DNA of 64,000 bases, from assembly GCF_028769735.1 (NCBI RefSeq), contig NC_088186.1, forward strand, positions 5,859,001 through 5,923,000, read 5' to 3'. The notes below the pieces were generated by a model. The model was not told the DNA's origin. It was given only the letters and a program-made list of their open reading frames with translations, and made no database searches. The position numbers and the translations under genes are program-made. This DNA comes from Zonotrichia leucophrys gambelii (Eukaryota; Chordata; Aves; Passeriformes; Passerellidae). Positions 42,101 through 52,619 of this stretch are shown here, piece by piece (position 1 is the stretch's first letter; every line of letters starts with the position of its first letter).

Positions 42101-45100
42101 TTGATTTGTTCTAGTAATATTGGTGTGTAGCACATAGAGAAATGAAGGTGGGTGAAAAAATTCAATGCTGATAAAACAGATGAAAGTATTGTCTTAAAGT
42201 TGGCTGTGGAGAAAGGGTCTTAAATTTTGTACCTTTTGGAGCGGGCAAGCTCCAGGCATGGGATGTCATCCCTCTAGACATAGGGATGTCTGGGGTTTTT
42301 TCCTACTGTTTAAATTCTTCAGTCTGTGTGTACGTGACTTCTGGGTAGGAGTAAATGAATGTTGGCTCAGGTGGGACTGAAAATAACATTTGTTATGGGA
42401 GGAGATGGCTGAGGGAGTCTTCCAGCCCAGCCTGGAATAAATCAGTCCCCTCGCCCCTCCGTCCAGGCTGCTTCTAGGTGGCTGCCTTTTATCCAGCCAG
42501 TGCAGCGTGTTTCTGTTTAAATGATCTCTCCTGAAAGGTCCCAGAGGAAAGGGCTGCTTATTCCATGCAAGGAGGATGGTGTATGGCACAGCTCATTGTT
42601 GTGTGCCCTGCTGCAAGTGCATAAATATGAAACAGCTCGCGGGCGATGCTGCGGTGGGGCCGGTGTCCCCTTCACACCCCCTCCCTCTCCTGAAGGCTCC
42701 TCTCCATCTTCCTCCCTGTACAGCTTTCATTTCTTGGTGATGGAGAGCGGGAGCCATTTGGGTGTGAGATCCTGAGGGCTTGACTGCAGCAGTGTTTTTC
42801 AGGGGAAGGTGAATTAATGTGGTTAACTCCTGTTCTGATGGCTGACCGTGCACTTGTGTGTGTGTGTGTACATATATATCTATATGTATGTATGGATATG
42901 TATGTAAATACACACACCTTCTCAGTGGTGCTCCCTGTCCCCAGTGCATGTTGCTAGGAAGGAGACAGAAAATGGCCTATTTTGTTCTTTTAACTACAAA
43001 TCATTACAAGGCAGTCGTGGGTTGGCCCCAGGCAGGCGATCCAGCTCACCAGGCAGTTTGGAGGCACAAAGCAGCTCCTCTTGCCCAGATCACAGTGGTC
43101 CAGTGCTTGCAGTACCTGTTGTGCTCTGGGCAGCCCTGTGGGGAGATCAGGGTTTTGGGGCAGAGTGCTGGTTTGGAGGCAGCAGTGCCCTGGGAAGGCA
43201 GGGGGAACAGAGGGAATCTCAGAGCATCCCCCTCCCCCTTTCCCTGGGAGAGGAGGCCCCCATCTGCTGCAGATGGACCTCTCCCCATTGCCTGGTTGAT
43301 GTGCACCTGTCTACAGCAGGGCTGTTCATCCTGGCTGTGACAGAAGCAATGAGGGTGACTTTATTTGGAACAACCCCAGTTTGGCTCTGGGTAACATCCA
43401 TGATCCCATAAAATCCTGGGGTAAGGCCTGGGCTGAGTCAAGCCACTACAAATGCACGTATTATTGCTGGTCATGAAGCAAACACATGGGGAATGGTACA
43501 CAGAGTGAATTTAACTGAGAGAAGCACGTGTGGAAAATACCTCATGACTACAGTGAGTTCCCTCACATAAGAAACCCATCCTGCCATCCCTGCTCCTCCT
43601 GGAGCAGGGCTGCAGCCCTCACTGCTGGATTTGTGCCTTCAGAAAGCTTCCTCGCTTCTTGAAAACAAACAAAACTCTTTTGGGGCTTTCAAAGGGCTGT
43701 TTAAAGGAGCCCCAAGAGAATAACTGATTGTGGATTCGGAATGATGAAGTGGTTTGTGGAACAGTGAAACATAGAGGCAAATGCAGGAGAACTCCACTTT
43801 GCAATTTGTCAGCTTCTCTAAACCCTGTAACGGATTGTTCCCCCCCTCTGTCTCTTCTCACCTCTCCAATAGGAAATTAACTGATGCTATCACTAAAGAA
43901 ATTGTTTTTGCCTCACAAAGTAAAATTGATACTATAAAAACCCGCCAGCAGTGTCTCCTCCTCCTTTTACATGAAGACAAATCCTTCCTGTCACCTACTG
44001 AAATGGAAAGATAAAGGCTGAGCTTTAATAAAGAAGCTCTAAGCATAAAGTGTGGAAGGAGGGAGCAGGCACAGCATGGGGAACACTCCACAGCAGCAGG
44101 TGTGATGCTGGGGGATGCTGTAAGTGTCCAAAATGCAATGATGGGCCAGGCCCTCCTGCCTGTTTAATGCATGCCCATGGACAGGTTTGGGCCCCAGAGC
44201 TCCCAATGTCTCCAGGAGTTTGTGCTGGTTTTGGTGCAAAAGTGTCTGTGTTTGCTCCATTCGGGTTCTTAGGCTTGCTTGTTTAGACTTTTTAAATCTA
44301 ATTAAATGCACAAAAGAATTAGACATGATTTGTTGGGTGTTAAGATAATGCACAGGATATGGGATGTGTCAGAGACCTGAACATCAGGAATCTGCTGCCA
44401 GACTGGTGCTTCAGCAGGAGCTGCATTCATTCTTAGTGGGATCAGTTTTCTGTGGGAAATCTCTTCTGCCAAACCACGGGGACAGGACTGACTGTGAGTT
44501 TCTTTGCAGCTATCCCCATCCATCCTGCATGTCCCTCATCTGCTCTTTTGTGGATAAACAATCACTTTGCTCTGGCATCACCGGGAGCCATCAGCTTGTT
44601 TGTAAACCCTGTCCTTCCTTCTTCCAGGGGATGTCAGAAACCTGCTCAAGTGGATCAAACAGAATATGCTGAAAGAGCGACCAGAGCTATTCCTGCAAGG
44701 GGAATCTGTGTAAGTACAACTGTTAGGAATCCTCCTTGTGTTTCTCTCTTGATCCCCACAGTTTGGGGGATTTTTCCTCTGGGGCAGATTTCCTATTGAG
44801 TAAGTCAATGACCATGAAAACACAGGATTTGCTTAAGTGATAGTGGGAGGTATCCCACCCACACCTTGCACTGTCCACAGAGAGCATCTTTTGCAGTCCT
44901 CACCCCAAATCTTTAAACCTTAAACGTGAAGCAGGGCTATTTGTGTTTTCTGTTCATTGTCACTTGGAACAGAGCAGCACCTGTATCCTCAATTCCAGGA
45001 GTTTTAGCAGGTCTGTCTGTTCCCTGCTGACATCACTGGGACTGAAGCAGTCATTCTGAGAAATGCCAACAAATACTTCTTCTGGGAAATGTATTTTTAT

Positions 45101-46552
45101 TATCAAAATGGGGCCAGTCTCGTGGAGGGGGGGCAGATAAAAAAAAAGGAAGGCAAGAGAAATGGAGCAGAGTGAGCTGTGCAAGCCATCCCTGACTGCG
45201 GGGTGGCGCTGGGGGTGTTTAACATTCGTCACGGATCTTTGTGAGCTGAAGCGTGTGCCAGGTCCCCTGGTAACAGGAGAGACAATTGCAGGACACTGAA
45301 GATCAAAGAGGGGGAATCCCTTTGCTCAGAACCAGGGGCTTGGAGTGGATCCCAGGTGTTCAGTGCCTCTGCTAGGGGCACTGGAATGGCTTTTGCTGCC
45401 TTCACACTGAGCTGTGCGCGCTCGCCCGGCGTGCGTGGGTTTTAATTACCTGGCTTTTGTGCGCGGTGCGGAAATGCAGTCATCCTGGAGCATCCTCACC
45501 ACGGAGCCTTCTCATTCAAATGAGCTTTGGGATTGCTCCTGCGTCCCCTTTATTTGATCTACAAAGGGCACAGACTGTACCTGTTTCCACCTCCATGCCA
45601 GGATCCCTTTTTTGGTGTTATAGGCAGTCAGCCTGTGATCTGTGCTGTGACATCCCTTGTTCTTAACTATTTGTGGAGCTTTTTAGCAGCCCTGTATCCT
45701 AATTATTTCTATCTATTCTGCAGGAGGCCAGGAATTTTGGTGCTCATCAACGAGGCAGACTGGGAACTAATGGTCTGTACTCCTTCAGTTTGACTTTCTT
45801 TGTTGAAAATATTGCTCTCTCTTTTCTGTGGTTGCTCTCACAGCAGCTATTTCTGATTCTTGCCCCAAGCAAAGCATCTCATATTTGAGGGGGAAGGGGC
45901 AGGCTGGAATCTATCTCCTGTACAGTGGCTGTTCAAAAGCCTGGAGCCTCTCTCTAACCTGCTGAGTCTCATCAGCCAGGCAGGGTCTGAAGAGAGATCA
46001 CCCTTTTTCCCTGCTCTCTGGCACTGGGTTTTGCACCTCTGGCTGCTGGCAGGTCCCCCCACACGTGGGGTGACAGTGTGGGGGCACCTGGGACCTTCAG
46101 GCCCCACACAGAACCACCTTCCCTGAAGTCAGGGGGTGCCTGGCAGGTAAAGGCCACAGGGAGATTTCAGCTCAAACAGGCACCTGGTAAATGTCTTCCC
46201 TTCTCAGCCCACTGTTGTGCTCAAACAAACATCCCCTTGCCACTTCCCTGCCTCAGGCAACCACCTGCTCTGTCAAAACCCTCGTCCAGAAAGGGATGTG
46301 GGGTGATGAGCATCAGCACTGTGGCTGATCTCTCACCTTCACTTCTGTTAGGATGAAAACATCAGTCTGTCCCCTTCTGCTCTCCCTAATACTCACCATC
46401 TTTTTATGAGCTGTTTTCTCTTTGCAGCTTGTATTTGGAAATGACATTTAAACAATTTTTCATTTTTTTTTCTTGGCCTGCAGGGTGAGCTGGATTATAA
46501 ACTCCAGGACCAGGATAATGTGCTTTTCATCTCAACACTGCACGGCGGGTGA
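29769..46552 (+). CDS. URM1: URM1, ubiquitin-related modifier 1 / tRNA thiolation sulfur carrier (5 coding exons)
   Basis: Coding exons: 29769-29803, 32399-32469, 44628-44709, 45724-45772, 46484-46552. They join in phase to 101 residues plus stop, the human length. The protein reads [20 protein letters not shown], has [19 protein letters not shown] in the centre and ends STLHGG. The terminal Gly-Gly is intact. Family knowledge: MOCS3 converts this C terminus to a thiocarboxylate, which gives sulfur to the CTU1-CTU2 complex for 2-thiolation of wobble uridine in cytosolic tRNAs; URM1 can also be conjugated to proteins. The fold is a beta-grasp. The gene covers 17 kb because intron 2 is 12.2 kb. 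The donor of intron 4 (ATG|GTCTGT) is weak by consensus but is the only one that keeps the frame and matches the family. Identity is very secure. Confidence 0.96.
32829..32862. repeat. (TA)n(TG)n microsatellite in URM1 intron 2
   Basis: About five TA units are followed directly by about seven TG units. Confidence 0.85.
36819..37222. repeat. 50-bp minisatellite in URM1 intron 2
   Basis: The clearest copies are 37041-37090, 37091-37140 and 37141-37190, each exactly 50 bp and nearly identical. They start GGTGGGTGATGCAGG and end GTTAGAGCTGTCCT. The upstream part (36819-37040) holds degenerate and truncated copies with internal deletions, and a last partial copy ends near 37222. The unit contains GGGTGGGTGAGCAGTG, a chi-like G-rich core typical of avian minisatellites. 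Confidence 0.9.
37560..38110. promoter_or_regulatory. Candidate intronic enhancer in URM1 intron 2
   Basis: Unique sequence with GCTTAATTAAACAATGAGCC (homeodomain plus SOX-like cores), CCCTTTAAACCGCTTAGCAT, and TAGACGAATAAAATCATGG. No exon is visible. This is a texture-based guess; conservation has not been tested. Confidence 0.25.
40371..40384. promoter_or_regulatory. 14-bp perfect palindrome with a TAATTA core in URM1 intron 2
   Basis: GGTGTAATTACACC equals its own reverse complement. TAATTA is the palindromic homeodomain dimer site. A second dyad, ACAATT-TT-AATTGT, lies about 50 bp downstream. The surrounding unique block at 39.88-40.46 kb could be an enhancer. Confidence 0.35.
42856..42916. 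repeat. (TG)n / TATA-TATG microsatellite in URM1 intron 2
   Basis: About seven TG units pass into ACATATATATCTATATGTATG-type repeats and end in ACACACAC. Confidence 0.85.
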
Positions 46553-46697
46553 ACTCCTGAAAAAACAAGAGGATGTAAATCAAAATCCCTGGGAAAAAAA
46601 AACCCAAACAAAAACCTTAACCCACCTAAACCTCTCTTGAACTGCCTGTGTCCAGTCTCTGCATCTCCCCTCTGCGTTCACTTGTTCTTGACATCCA

Positions 46698-46703
46698 AAT
46701 AAA
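46698..46703 (+). terminator. URM1: Probable URM1 polyadenylation signal (AATAAA)
   Basis: The first AATAAA after the URM1 stop, 146 bases downstream, giving a short 3' UTR (46553 to about 46725). T/GT-containing sequence follows. Confidence 0.6.
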
Positions 46704-48700
46704 GCCCCGCCAGCCTGCGGCCTTCTGTCCACCACAGCATCCATCTTTTGGTCCTCATTTCACCTCTCCTGACTGCACTTCCAGGTACCCTAACGAGCAG
46801 AGAGCACCTCAGCATGTGGGACTTTGTTTTTCTCTGGCAGGAGGAAGAGGGGTGCTGAACCCTGAGTAGGATAACATGTCTTAACATGCAGTGAGGTGTT
46901 CTAGTGCTGGGAACCAGGATTCTTTTAACGCAGTGCTTAATGTTGGTACAGTCTCTGCACCAGCCATGGGAAGGGTGAGAAAGTGCAAGGAAACAAAAGG
47001 GGGCTTGACTGGCTTTTGCATGGGGTAGCAAACATGGCAGCTCCAGAGCCCTCAGAAGTGACTTTCACCTTGTCATGATATTTATTTATGGGAAGCAGGA
47101 GAGAAATAGGCTTTTTGGGTTTTCTATTTCTGATCCCTCATGCTGCTTTCATACCAGAGCTGAGGCAGAGTGAAGTACTGGCCCATGAATGATGTCAATT
47201 TATAATGATTTGGTTGGAGGGGAAACAAACCCTCACCCGGCCTGAGACAGCACAGAGTGATCAGGGCAGCAAATGATCTTCCTGTCACCGTGATAGACAG
47301 AATTGATCAGGCTGCACTGCATTCTGTGCAGGTGGGAGCTGCAGTCTGGCTGGGGCTGGAGATGCACAGTTAAAGTGCCAAGAGCTGAGAAAGTCGGTGG
47401 CTTTTAACCCTTTGTGTCAGTGGCAGGGAGAGGATTCTTGCTGCATGCTCTGAGGAATTCCTGTGCGGGGTTCTGCTAGGGCACGGCTGTTGTTGGCTTT
47501 CCAGAAGTTTCCTCAGAAAGACAGAGTGGCCCCTGCCAGCCAGGAGGCTACGGCAAGAGCAGAGGGATGGGCTCAGAGAAGACAGCACTGGCACCACCAG
47601 GTCTGAAACAGCATGAGCTGCCAGGAGTGCCTGACCAGGGCTGTGCTCCTGCTCTCCCCCCTGCCCCGCTCACCTGTTCTGCACACGCCGGGTCCCTGCA
47701 GCAGCTCCTGCCTGAGCCACGGCTGTGGTGGAGCTCCGTGGGTGCCTCTAGAGCTGATCTGCACCAGGAATGCTCTGACAGCCCTGGATGCTCAGGAGCT
47801 GCCGAGGAGCTGGGGAGCAGCAGCCCTGCTCAGGCAGCCTGGCCCAGCCCCGAGCGCGGCGCACAGGGAGCCTTTCCTGCGCTCGCCTGACAGGAATTCC
47901 TCTGATGCACAGAGTGATTCCCTCAGCTGACTTCTCCACTGACTCCTCTCTGTCTGCCCCTCCACAACCTGCCTCAAAAAGCACCCACAGCCTACGATGC
48001 TTCTGCACCTGAGGAGCCCCAACTTCAGCCCACTGCTGGTGCCAAACCGATATTCAGCCTTTTCCACATCCAGCCACAGCAACTTGAGTCCAGCTCACAC
48101 CATTTGTAAGTGACACAGACAGGCCAAAGGCTCTTCTCTGCCCTGAGTTCCTGTCCCTTAGCTTAGCTGGGCCAGGACAGTGGAAGGGGATTCCAGGAGG
48201 TGGTAGAAGCTGGCTGAAAAACAAGGAACCTGTGTGGCGTGCAGCTTGAAACGGACTGAAGCACAATGGGAAAAAGCAGGTTCATCTTCAGCACTGCTGC
48301 CTGCCCTTCCTCTACCCTGCCTCTGCCTCAGGCTGGGCTCGTCTCTTCTCACCCCCCCAGCTGTTTGCTCAGATAAGATGGGTTCCTTCCCCAGGAGCTG
48401 TTATTCCCCTCGATAGTGCAGGTAGACCCAGGTGGCTTAGATCCCACTGTAGTAAAAGCTGTCAATCACTGCTAAAAAAAGCTAGAAATGGGAAGATGAA
48501 GGAAGCCAAGGGGGATGGAGAAGAGGGGTACAGCAAAATCCTGTAACAACAAGAGCAACAAAAAGTTTCTGAAATAAAAGCCTTTTAAAACATTCTCCCC
48601 TCCAGCTTTGTCCTAGATAGGCTCTTGGTGAAATTCTGCTCGGATCTTGTAATGCTTCCCTCCTCCTCCTGGGTTTCCTTGGCAGCCCCGGCCGAGCCGT
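46704..48700. other. Intergenic sequence after URM1
   Basis: No coding exon recognised. The sequence is ordinary until about 48.7 kb, where CpG density rises sharply. A longer alternative URM1 3' UTR cannot be excluded. Confidence 0.5.
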
Positions 48701-49359
48701 TTGGCTGGTGGATTCATAAAGCCTCTCTGTTAGCAGGAGCCTTCCTCCGGCCGCCGTTCCGCGGGGGCTGCTCCGCTCCGAGGGGCGATGAGAGCCGTGC
48801 CCGCCGCCCGGAGCCGCTCCCGGCCAAACCCGCCCGGTGCCCGAGCGGCGGCGGGGCCGATTCTCGGCCCAGCGGAGACCGGAGCGGCCTCCGTGTGCCG
48901 GGGCCAGCCGGGGCTGCGGCAGCGGGACCGGGAAAGCGTCCCCGTGCACGGACACGGGGGGCACGCCAAGTACGTTAAATTAAATGAAACCGCAATGTTA
49001 AAATAGATAAATAAATAAAAATAAGAAGGATAAACCGGGATGGAGCCGCAGGGCCGAGGTGCCCGCCCGCCGCCGGTCTGCGGCCCCACCGCCCCGGCCC
49101 AGCGCCGGTGCCCGAGGCTCGGCCCCTCGGTCCCTGCTGCCCGCTCGGGGTGCCCGTCCCGGGGCCGATCCGCCCGGGTTTGACGCAGTAACACCGAGCA
49201 CCCTCGGCCCTGCCGAGCACGGCGGAGCCGCCGCCGGTGTTTCCTTAGTTTGCCTGAAATGCTGGCCCCGGGAGCGGTTACCTGCCGTGCCCCGGGCCCG
49301 GGGAAGGTCCGTCCTCCGTGCTGTGCCCCGAGAACCGTCCTGGAGCCCCGCCGGAGGAG

Positions 49360-49455
49360 GCGAAACCTCTGCTACAGATGTCCAGACACAATTCTTGGTT
49401 CGTACGGCTCCATCGCACAAGAATTGCGTTTGGACAATCAGGAGCGGAGATTCCC
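49360..49455 (-). ncRNA. MIR219A2: pre-miR-219-2 (mir-219a-2 orthologue)
   Basis: On the minus strand the mature 21-base miR-219-5p (49420-49440, starting TGATTGTCCAAACG) is identical to the sequence I know for vertebrate miR-219. The 3p arm (49374-49395, AGAATTGTGTCTGGACATCT) differs from human miR-219a-2-3p at one base (T for G). A 24-base loop separates the arms, and the basal stem continues AATCTCCGCT/AGCAGAGGTT with one U-G and one mismatch. The copy is mir-219-2 rather than mir-219-1 because of this 3p arm and the URM1-CERCAM position. Family knowledge: miR-219 is strongly expressed in oligodendrocytes and promotes their differentiation by repressing proliferation factors. No host transcript is visible. 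Confidence 0.96.
49360..49455 (+). ncRNA. Possible antisense pre-miRNA (mir-219b-like)
   Basis: The same hairpin read on the plus strand also folds. Human has an annotated MIR219B antisense to MIR219A2. Whether this bird transcribes the plus strand cannot be seen from sequence. Confidence 0.35.
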
Positions 49456-49674
49456 ATCCCGGGGCTCGCGGGATCTTCCGGGGGAATCCGGCTGGAGCCT
49501 GGAAAAGAAGGACACACCGGGCCCTGAGCCGGCTCCCGCCGCCCCCCGCTCCCGCTTCCCGGCCCCGCCGAGCCGCTGCTCCAGCCCCGACAAGTTTCGA
49601 GCGCAGCCGCGGCGTTTCGCATCCCGGGTTCCATTTAATGGCACCGCGAGGAGTTTCATTTTATCTACTTATTT

Positions 49675-49860
49675 CTTACCCCTAAAAATAAAAAATTTAA
49701 AAAAAAAGAAATAAAAATTTTAAAAGCAGCCTTATTAATAAAAAAAAGAAAAAGAAAAAAAAGAAAAAAAGGGAGAGAGAAAAAATCCAACATAAAAAAA
49801 TTAAAAGAAAAAAGAAAAAAAAAAGGAACAAGAAAAAAAAAATAGAAAACGAAAAGCGAC
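49675..49860. repeat. A-rich purine low-complexity tract
   Basis: Nearly pure A with scattered G and T (AAAAAAAGAAATAAAA-type) for about 180 bases. In the minus-strand direction it is a U-rich tract just upstream of pre-miR-219-2. It produces artificial Phe/Leu/Ser-rich minus-strand frames. Confidence 0.9.
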
Positions 49861-51350
49861 GATCCATCGCTGCCGGAGCAGCGCCGGTGGAGCGGGGGCT
49901 CGGTGCGCCGGGGCTGGCGGCCGCGGCGGGGCTCGGTGCCTCCGGCAGCCGCGGGGGTGATGCTGCGGGCACCGACTCCGGCCCCGCGCTGCAGCCGCGC
50001 CGCTCCTGCCTTGGAGAATCCACCAATTCCAAGCGGATCGCCTTGAAAATTCGTGCACTTTGAACAAATCTCCGAAATTTATAAATGACGGCTGGAGGGG
50101 AAATATTAATAATAATAATAATAAAAATAAAGGAAAAAGATGAAAAATCCAGGCTTCTTCCCCAGCCCCTCCTCACCGACCGGCGCCCACGAAGTTGGGA
50201 ACAAATCCCCCCTCTCCAGGCGGGGAAAATCCCGGCCCGCTGCCGGCGCTTCCCCCGCCGATGCCGGTGCCGGTGGCCGCGGCCGCTCCGCGGCGGGGCC
50301 GGGCAGGTCGCCCCGAGAGCAGGCGGGGGCTGCGGGCGAGCGGCGGACCCCCGGCTGCCCGAGCCGCCCTCGGCCCCGGCGGCCCACGGGGCTCCGAGTT
50401 TCCACGGGGCGCGGAAAGTGCGTCCCGCGGGGGCGGAGCGGCGGCCCCCGCGGCTCGGCGGGGCACAGCGGCGGGGCTCCCGCGGCACCTGCTGCCGGCC
50501 CCGAGCCCGGCCGAGCTGCCGCGGCTCTGCCGCTTCCTCCACGCCGTATCCACCCGGGAGGGTCCCAAATCCGCCCGGGAGGGATGCGCACACCGGGGCT
50601 CTGCGGGCTGCGCCGGGGCCGGGCAGGGCTTTTAGTTGAACGGCACAACAATAAATGTGTTGCAGAGCCGGCGAGAAAAGAATGGGGATGACCTTCAATT
50701 GGTACTGGATTTGAATAACACCACGGGGTGATAAATGCCCATTGTGTTTTAGGAGTAATGAATCTCCACTGTCTCTATAGCACAGAAACAGCAGCTGCAA
50801 CCTGGAGCCAGCCATCTCTTAAAGACACAGCTCCCCAAGCCCGGCTCCGGCCCGGCCCGCAGCCGCCGCACCGCCGGGCCCGGGGCGCGGGGTGCGCTCT
50901 GCCCCGGGGGCTCTGCGCCCAGCCCCGGGCACGGCCGCGCTCGGCCCCACTCGGGGTTGTGGGGATCCCCCCGAGCCGCCGGGCAGAGCTGGGCCTGGGG
51001 TCCCCTCCCAGCCACTCGGCCCCCCTTGGAGACCCCCTCCGTTCTGCTGCCGCGGGAGCGACCCTGCCCGGGTACCCCCGGGCTACGGGGTCACCTGCAC
51101 CCCAACTCGGCCCCCCAGCGGCAGGGAAAGTGCTGGGGATACATAATGCTCATTGTTTTCCCCTAATGAATATTACCGAGGTGCCGGGCCGGCAGCTGCG
51201 GGCTCGGCCGGAGGAGCGGGGACATCTCCGGCCTCTCTCCGCCCGGGGACCCCCAGCCCCAACCTGCCCGAGGTCCCCGCAGCCAAAGGGAAGAGCCTGG
51301 AGGCGGCCGGCGCCTTCTCCACGGCTGCCTGTCCCCACCCGGGGTGTCAC
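49861..51350. promoter_or_regulatory. CpG-rich non-coding block (two adjacent islands)
   Basis: Dense CpG at 49.86-50.64 and 50.83-51.35 kb is separated by AT-rich unique sequence (50.64-50.80 kb, with AATAAATGTGTTGC and GTGATAAATGCCCATTG). ACATAATGCTCATTG and CCCTAATGAATATTACCG near 51.14-51.18 kb look like homeodomain-rich regulatory DNA. No exon with a recognisable product is found. The block could hold the miR-219-2 primary-transcript promoter on the minus strand. Confidence 0.4.
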
Positions 51351-52097
51351 AGGGGTCCCTGGGCAGGGTTGGACGGGAGCCTGGAAGTGTCACCGTGGAG
51401 ATCCCCGCTGTCCTCGCCTTCCCTCTGTCCTCACACCGGGACTGGGCACACGGGGACAGGGATTGGTGAGTGCTGGGACAGAAACTCCCGCAGCCCCAGG
51501 GATGCAGGGTGACCCCAGCCTCTGTCCCCAGCCCTCAGCAGTGTCCCCTGCCTTAGGCCTCACCCCTGGAGCCCAGGGGCAGCGTCAGACACTGTCAGGC
51601 CCAAACGCTGAGCAGGGACCCACAGGGCAGCGATCTGCGGCTGGACATTGCTTCCCACAGAGTCTCACTCCCTCCCTGGGAGGTTTTGCCCACCCTGAAG
51701 AGGCGTGAAGGTTTCCCAGGGTTTGGGAACAGCCCCATCCTCACAGCCCCTTCCCCGTGGGCCAGGGCCAGGGGGATGCCCAGCTCCTGCCACAGCCATG
51801 CACCTCCCTTGGAAAGGCTCCTCTGCATCCCAGCACATCCCTGCCAGCGCTAGTAGCAATAAACTCACTTCCTACGAGTGTGAAAACCAAAAGAAAGCCA
51901 GCATTTAATAAAAAGAAAAAAGAGCAGCAGCAGCTGAAGGGCCCTGAGCTGGGTTGCAGCCATTGCCTGGGACTGGCCACCCTTTGGGAAGCAGGAGCCA
52001 TGCGAGGGAAGCCCCTGTCGCTGCTGCTCCGGGTGTTCTGGCATTGTTTTAGCCCCGGACCTTTTAACTTGTTTTAATTCCTAACGCTTCCCACCAC

Positions 52098-52100
<3 letters not shown>

Positions 52101-52128
<28 letters not shown>
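52101..52128. repeat. Poly-T tract
   Basis: An uninterrupted run of 28 T. Further T-rich runs follow to about 52252. Confidence 0.95.
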
Positions 52129-52129
<1 letters not shown>

Positions 52130-52131
<2 letters not shown>

Positions 52132-52540
52132 TCTCTTTCCCAAATCTCAGCCGAGTTAATGAAGTTATGTGATCCTATAAATGTTAATTGTCTAAACTTC
52201 TCTTCTCTCCCCCGTTTTTTTTTTCCAGTTTTTTTTTCTTTTTTTTTTTTTATCTCTCTCCTCCTTGCTGCTTTCTGCTCCACTTGTAATAAAGAAAATA
52301 TCTTGGCTGGTCTTAGCCAGTTGCTTGGCAACCTCAATAGAAAAAAAGAGAACAGAATGTAACCAATCCCGAGACAACCGAAAGATTTTGGTGACATGTG
52401 ACCTCTCGGAAAAGGGCAGCCTTAAACTGTCCCTTCTGTCCTTTGCTCTGACCATTAGGGTCTCTTGCCCTCCTTCCCCCCCCCCGGTTCCTTACACCAA
52501 TAAATATGGATTAGTGAAATACTTTTTCCCACACTGATGA
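52130..52540. promoter_or_regulatory. Candidate conserved element with X-box and NFI-like dyads
   Basis: Unique AT-rich DNA between poly-T runs and CpG islands. GTTGCTTGGCAAC (52320-52332) is a near-perfect RFX X-box dyad. Immediately before it TTGGCTGGTCTTAGCCAG is an imperfect NFI-like dyad. GTTAATGAAGTTATGTG and AAATGTTAATTGTC add homeodomain-like cores. The position, 2.8 kb from miR-219-2 and 6 kb from CERCAM, suggests an enhancer, but only texture and motifs support it. Confidence 0.35.
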
Positions 52541-52619
52541 AAAGCCGGGATTGATCTTTCCACCTCCTTTATCTACCAACCTGACAAGTTTCTAAACAAA
52601 ATTAAGAGGGAAGAGGCGA

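Larger units (their letters stand above)
32470..44627 (+). other. URM1: URM1 intron 2 (12.2 kb)
   Basis: The largest intron in the window. No coding exon on either strand was recognised. It holds a TA/TG microsatellite near 32.83 kb, a 50-bp minisatellite at 36.82-37.22 kb, a TG/TA microsatellite near 42.86 kb, and three stretches with the texture of conserved regulatory DNA: about 37.56-38.10, 39.88-40.46 and 43.74-44.02 kb. The rest is ordinary AT-leaning intron sequence. Confidence 0.7.
48730..49650. promoter_or_regulatory. CpG island containing miR-219-2
   Basis: CG-dense and GC-rich block, broken only by a short AT-rich stretch at 48965-49035. The miR-219-2 hairpin lies in its right half. 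The minus-strand primary transcript would enter from about 49.6 kb or beyond. Confidence 0.65.

Noticed and set aside
49697..50815. A 372-codon minus-strand open frame
   Set aside because: It consists of GC-rich CpG-island sequence followed by a poly-Phe/Leu tail made by the A-rich tract. No domain, and many overlapping frames are open as well.
50728..51708. A 326-codon plus-strand open frame
   Set aside because: Pro/Arg/Gly-rich CpG-island translation with no family features. GC-rich DNA lacks stop codons by chance.
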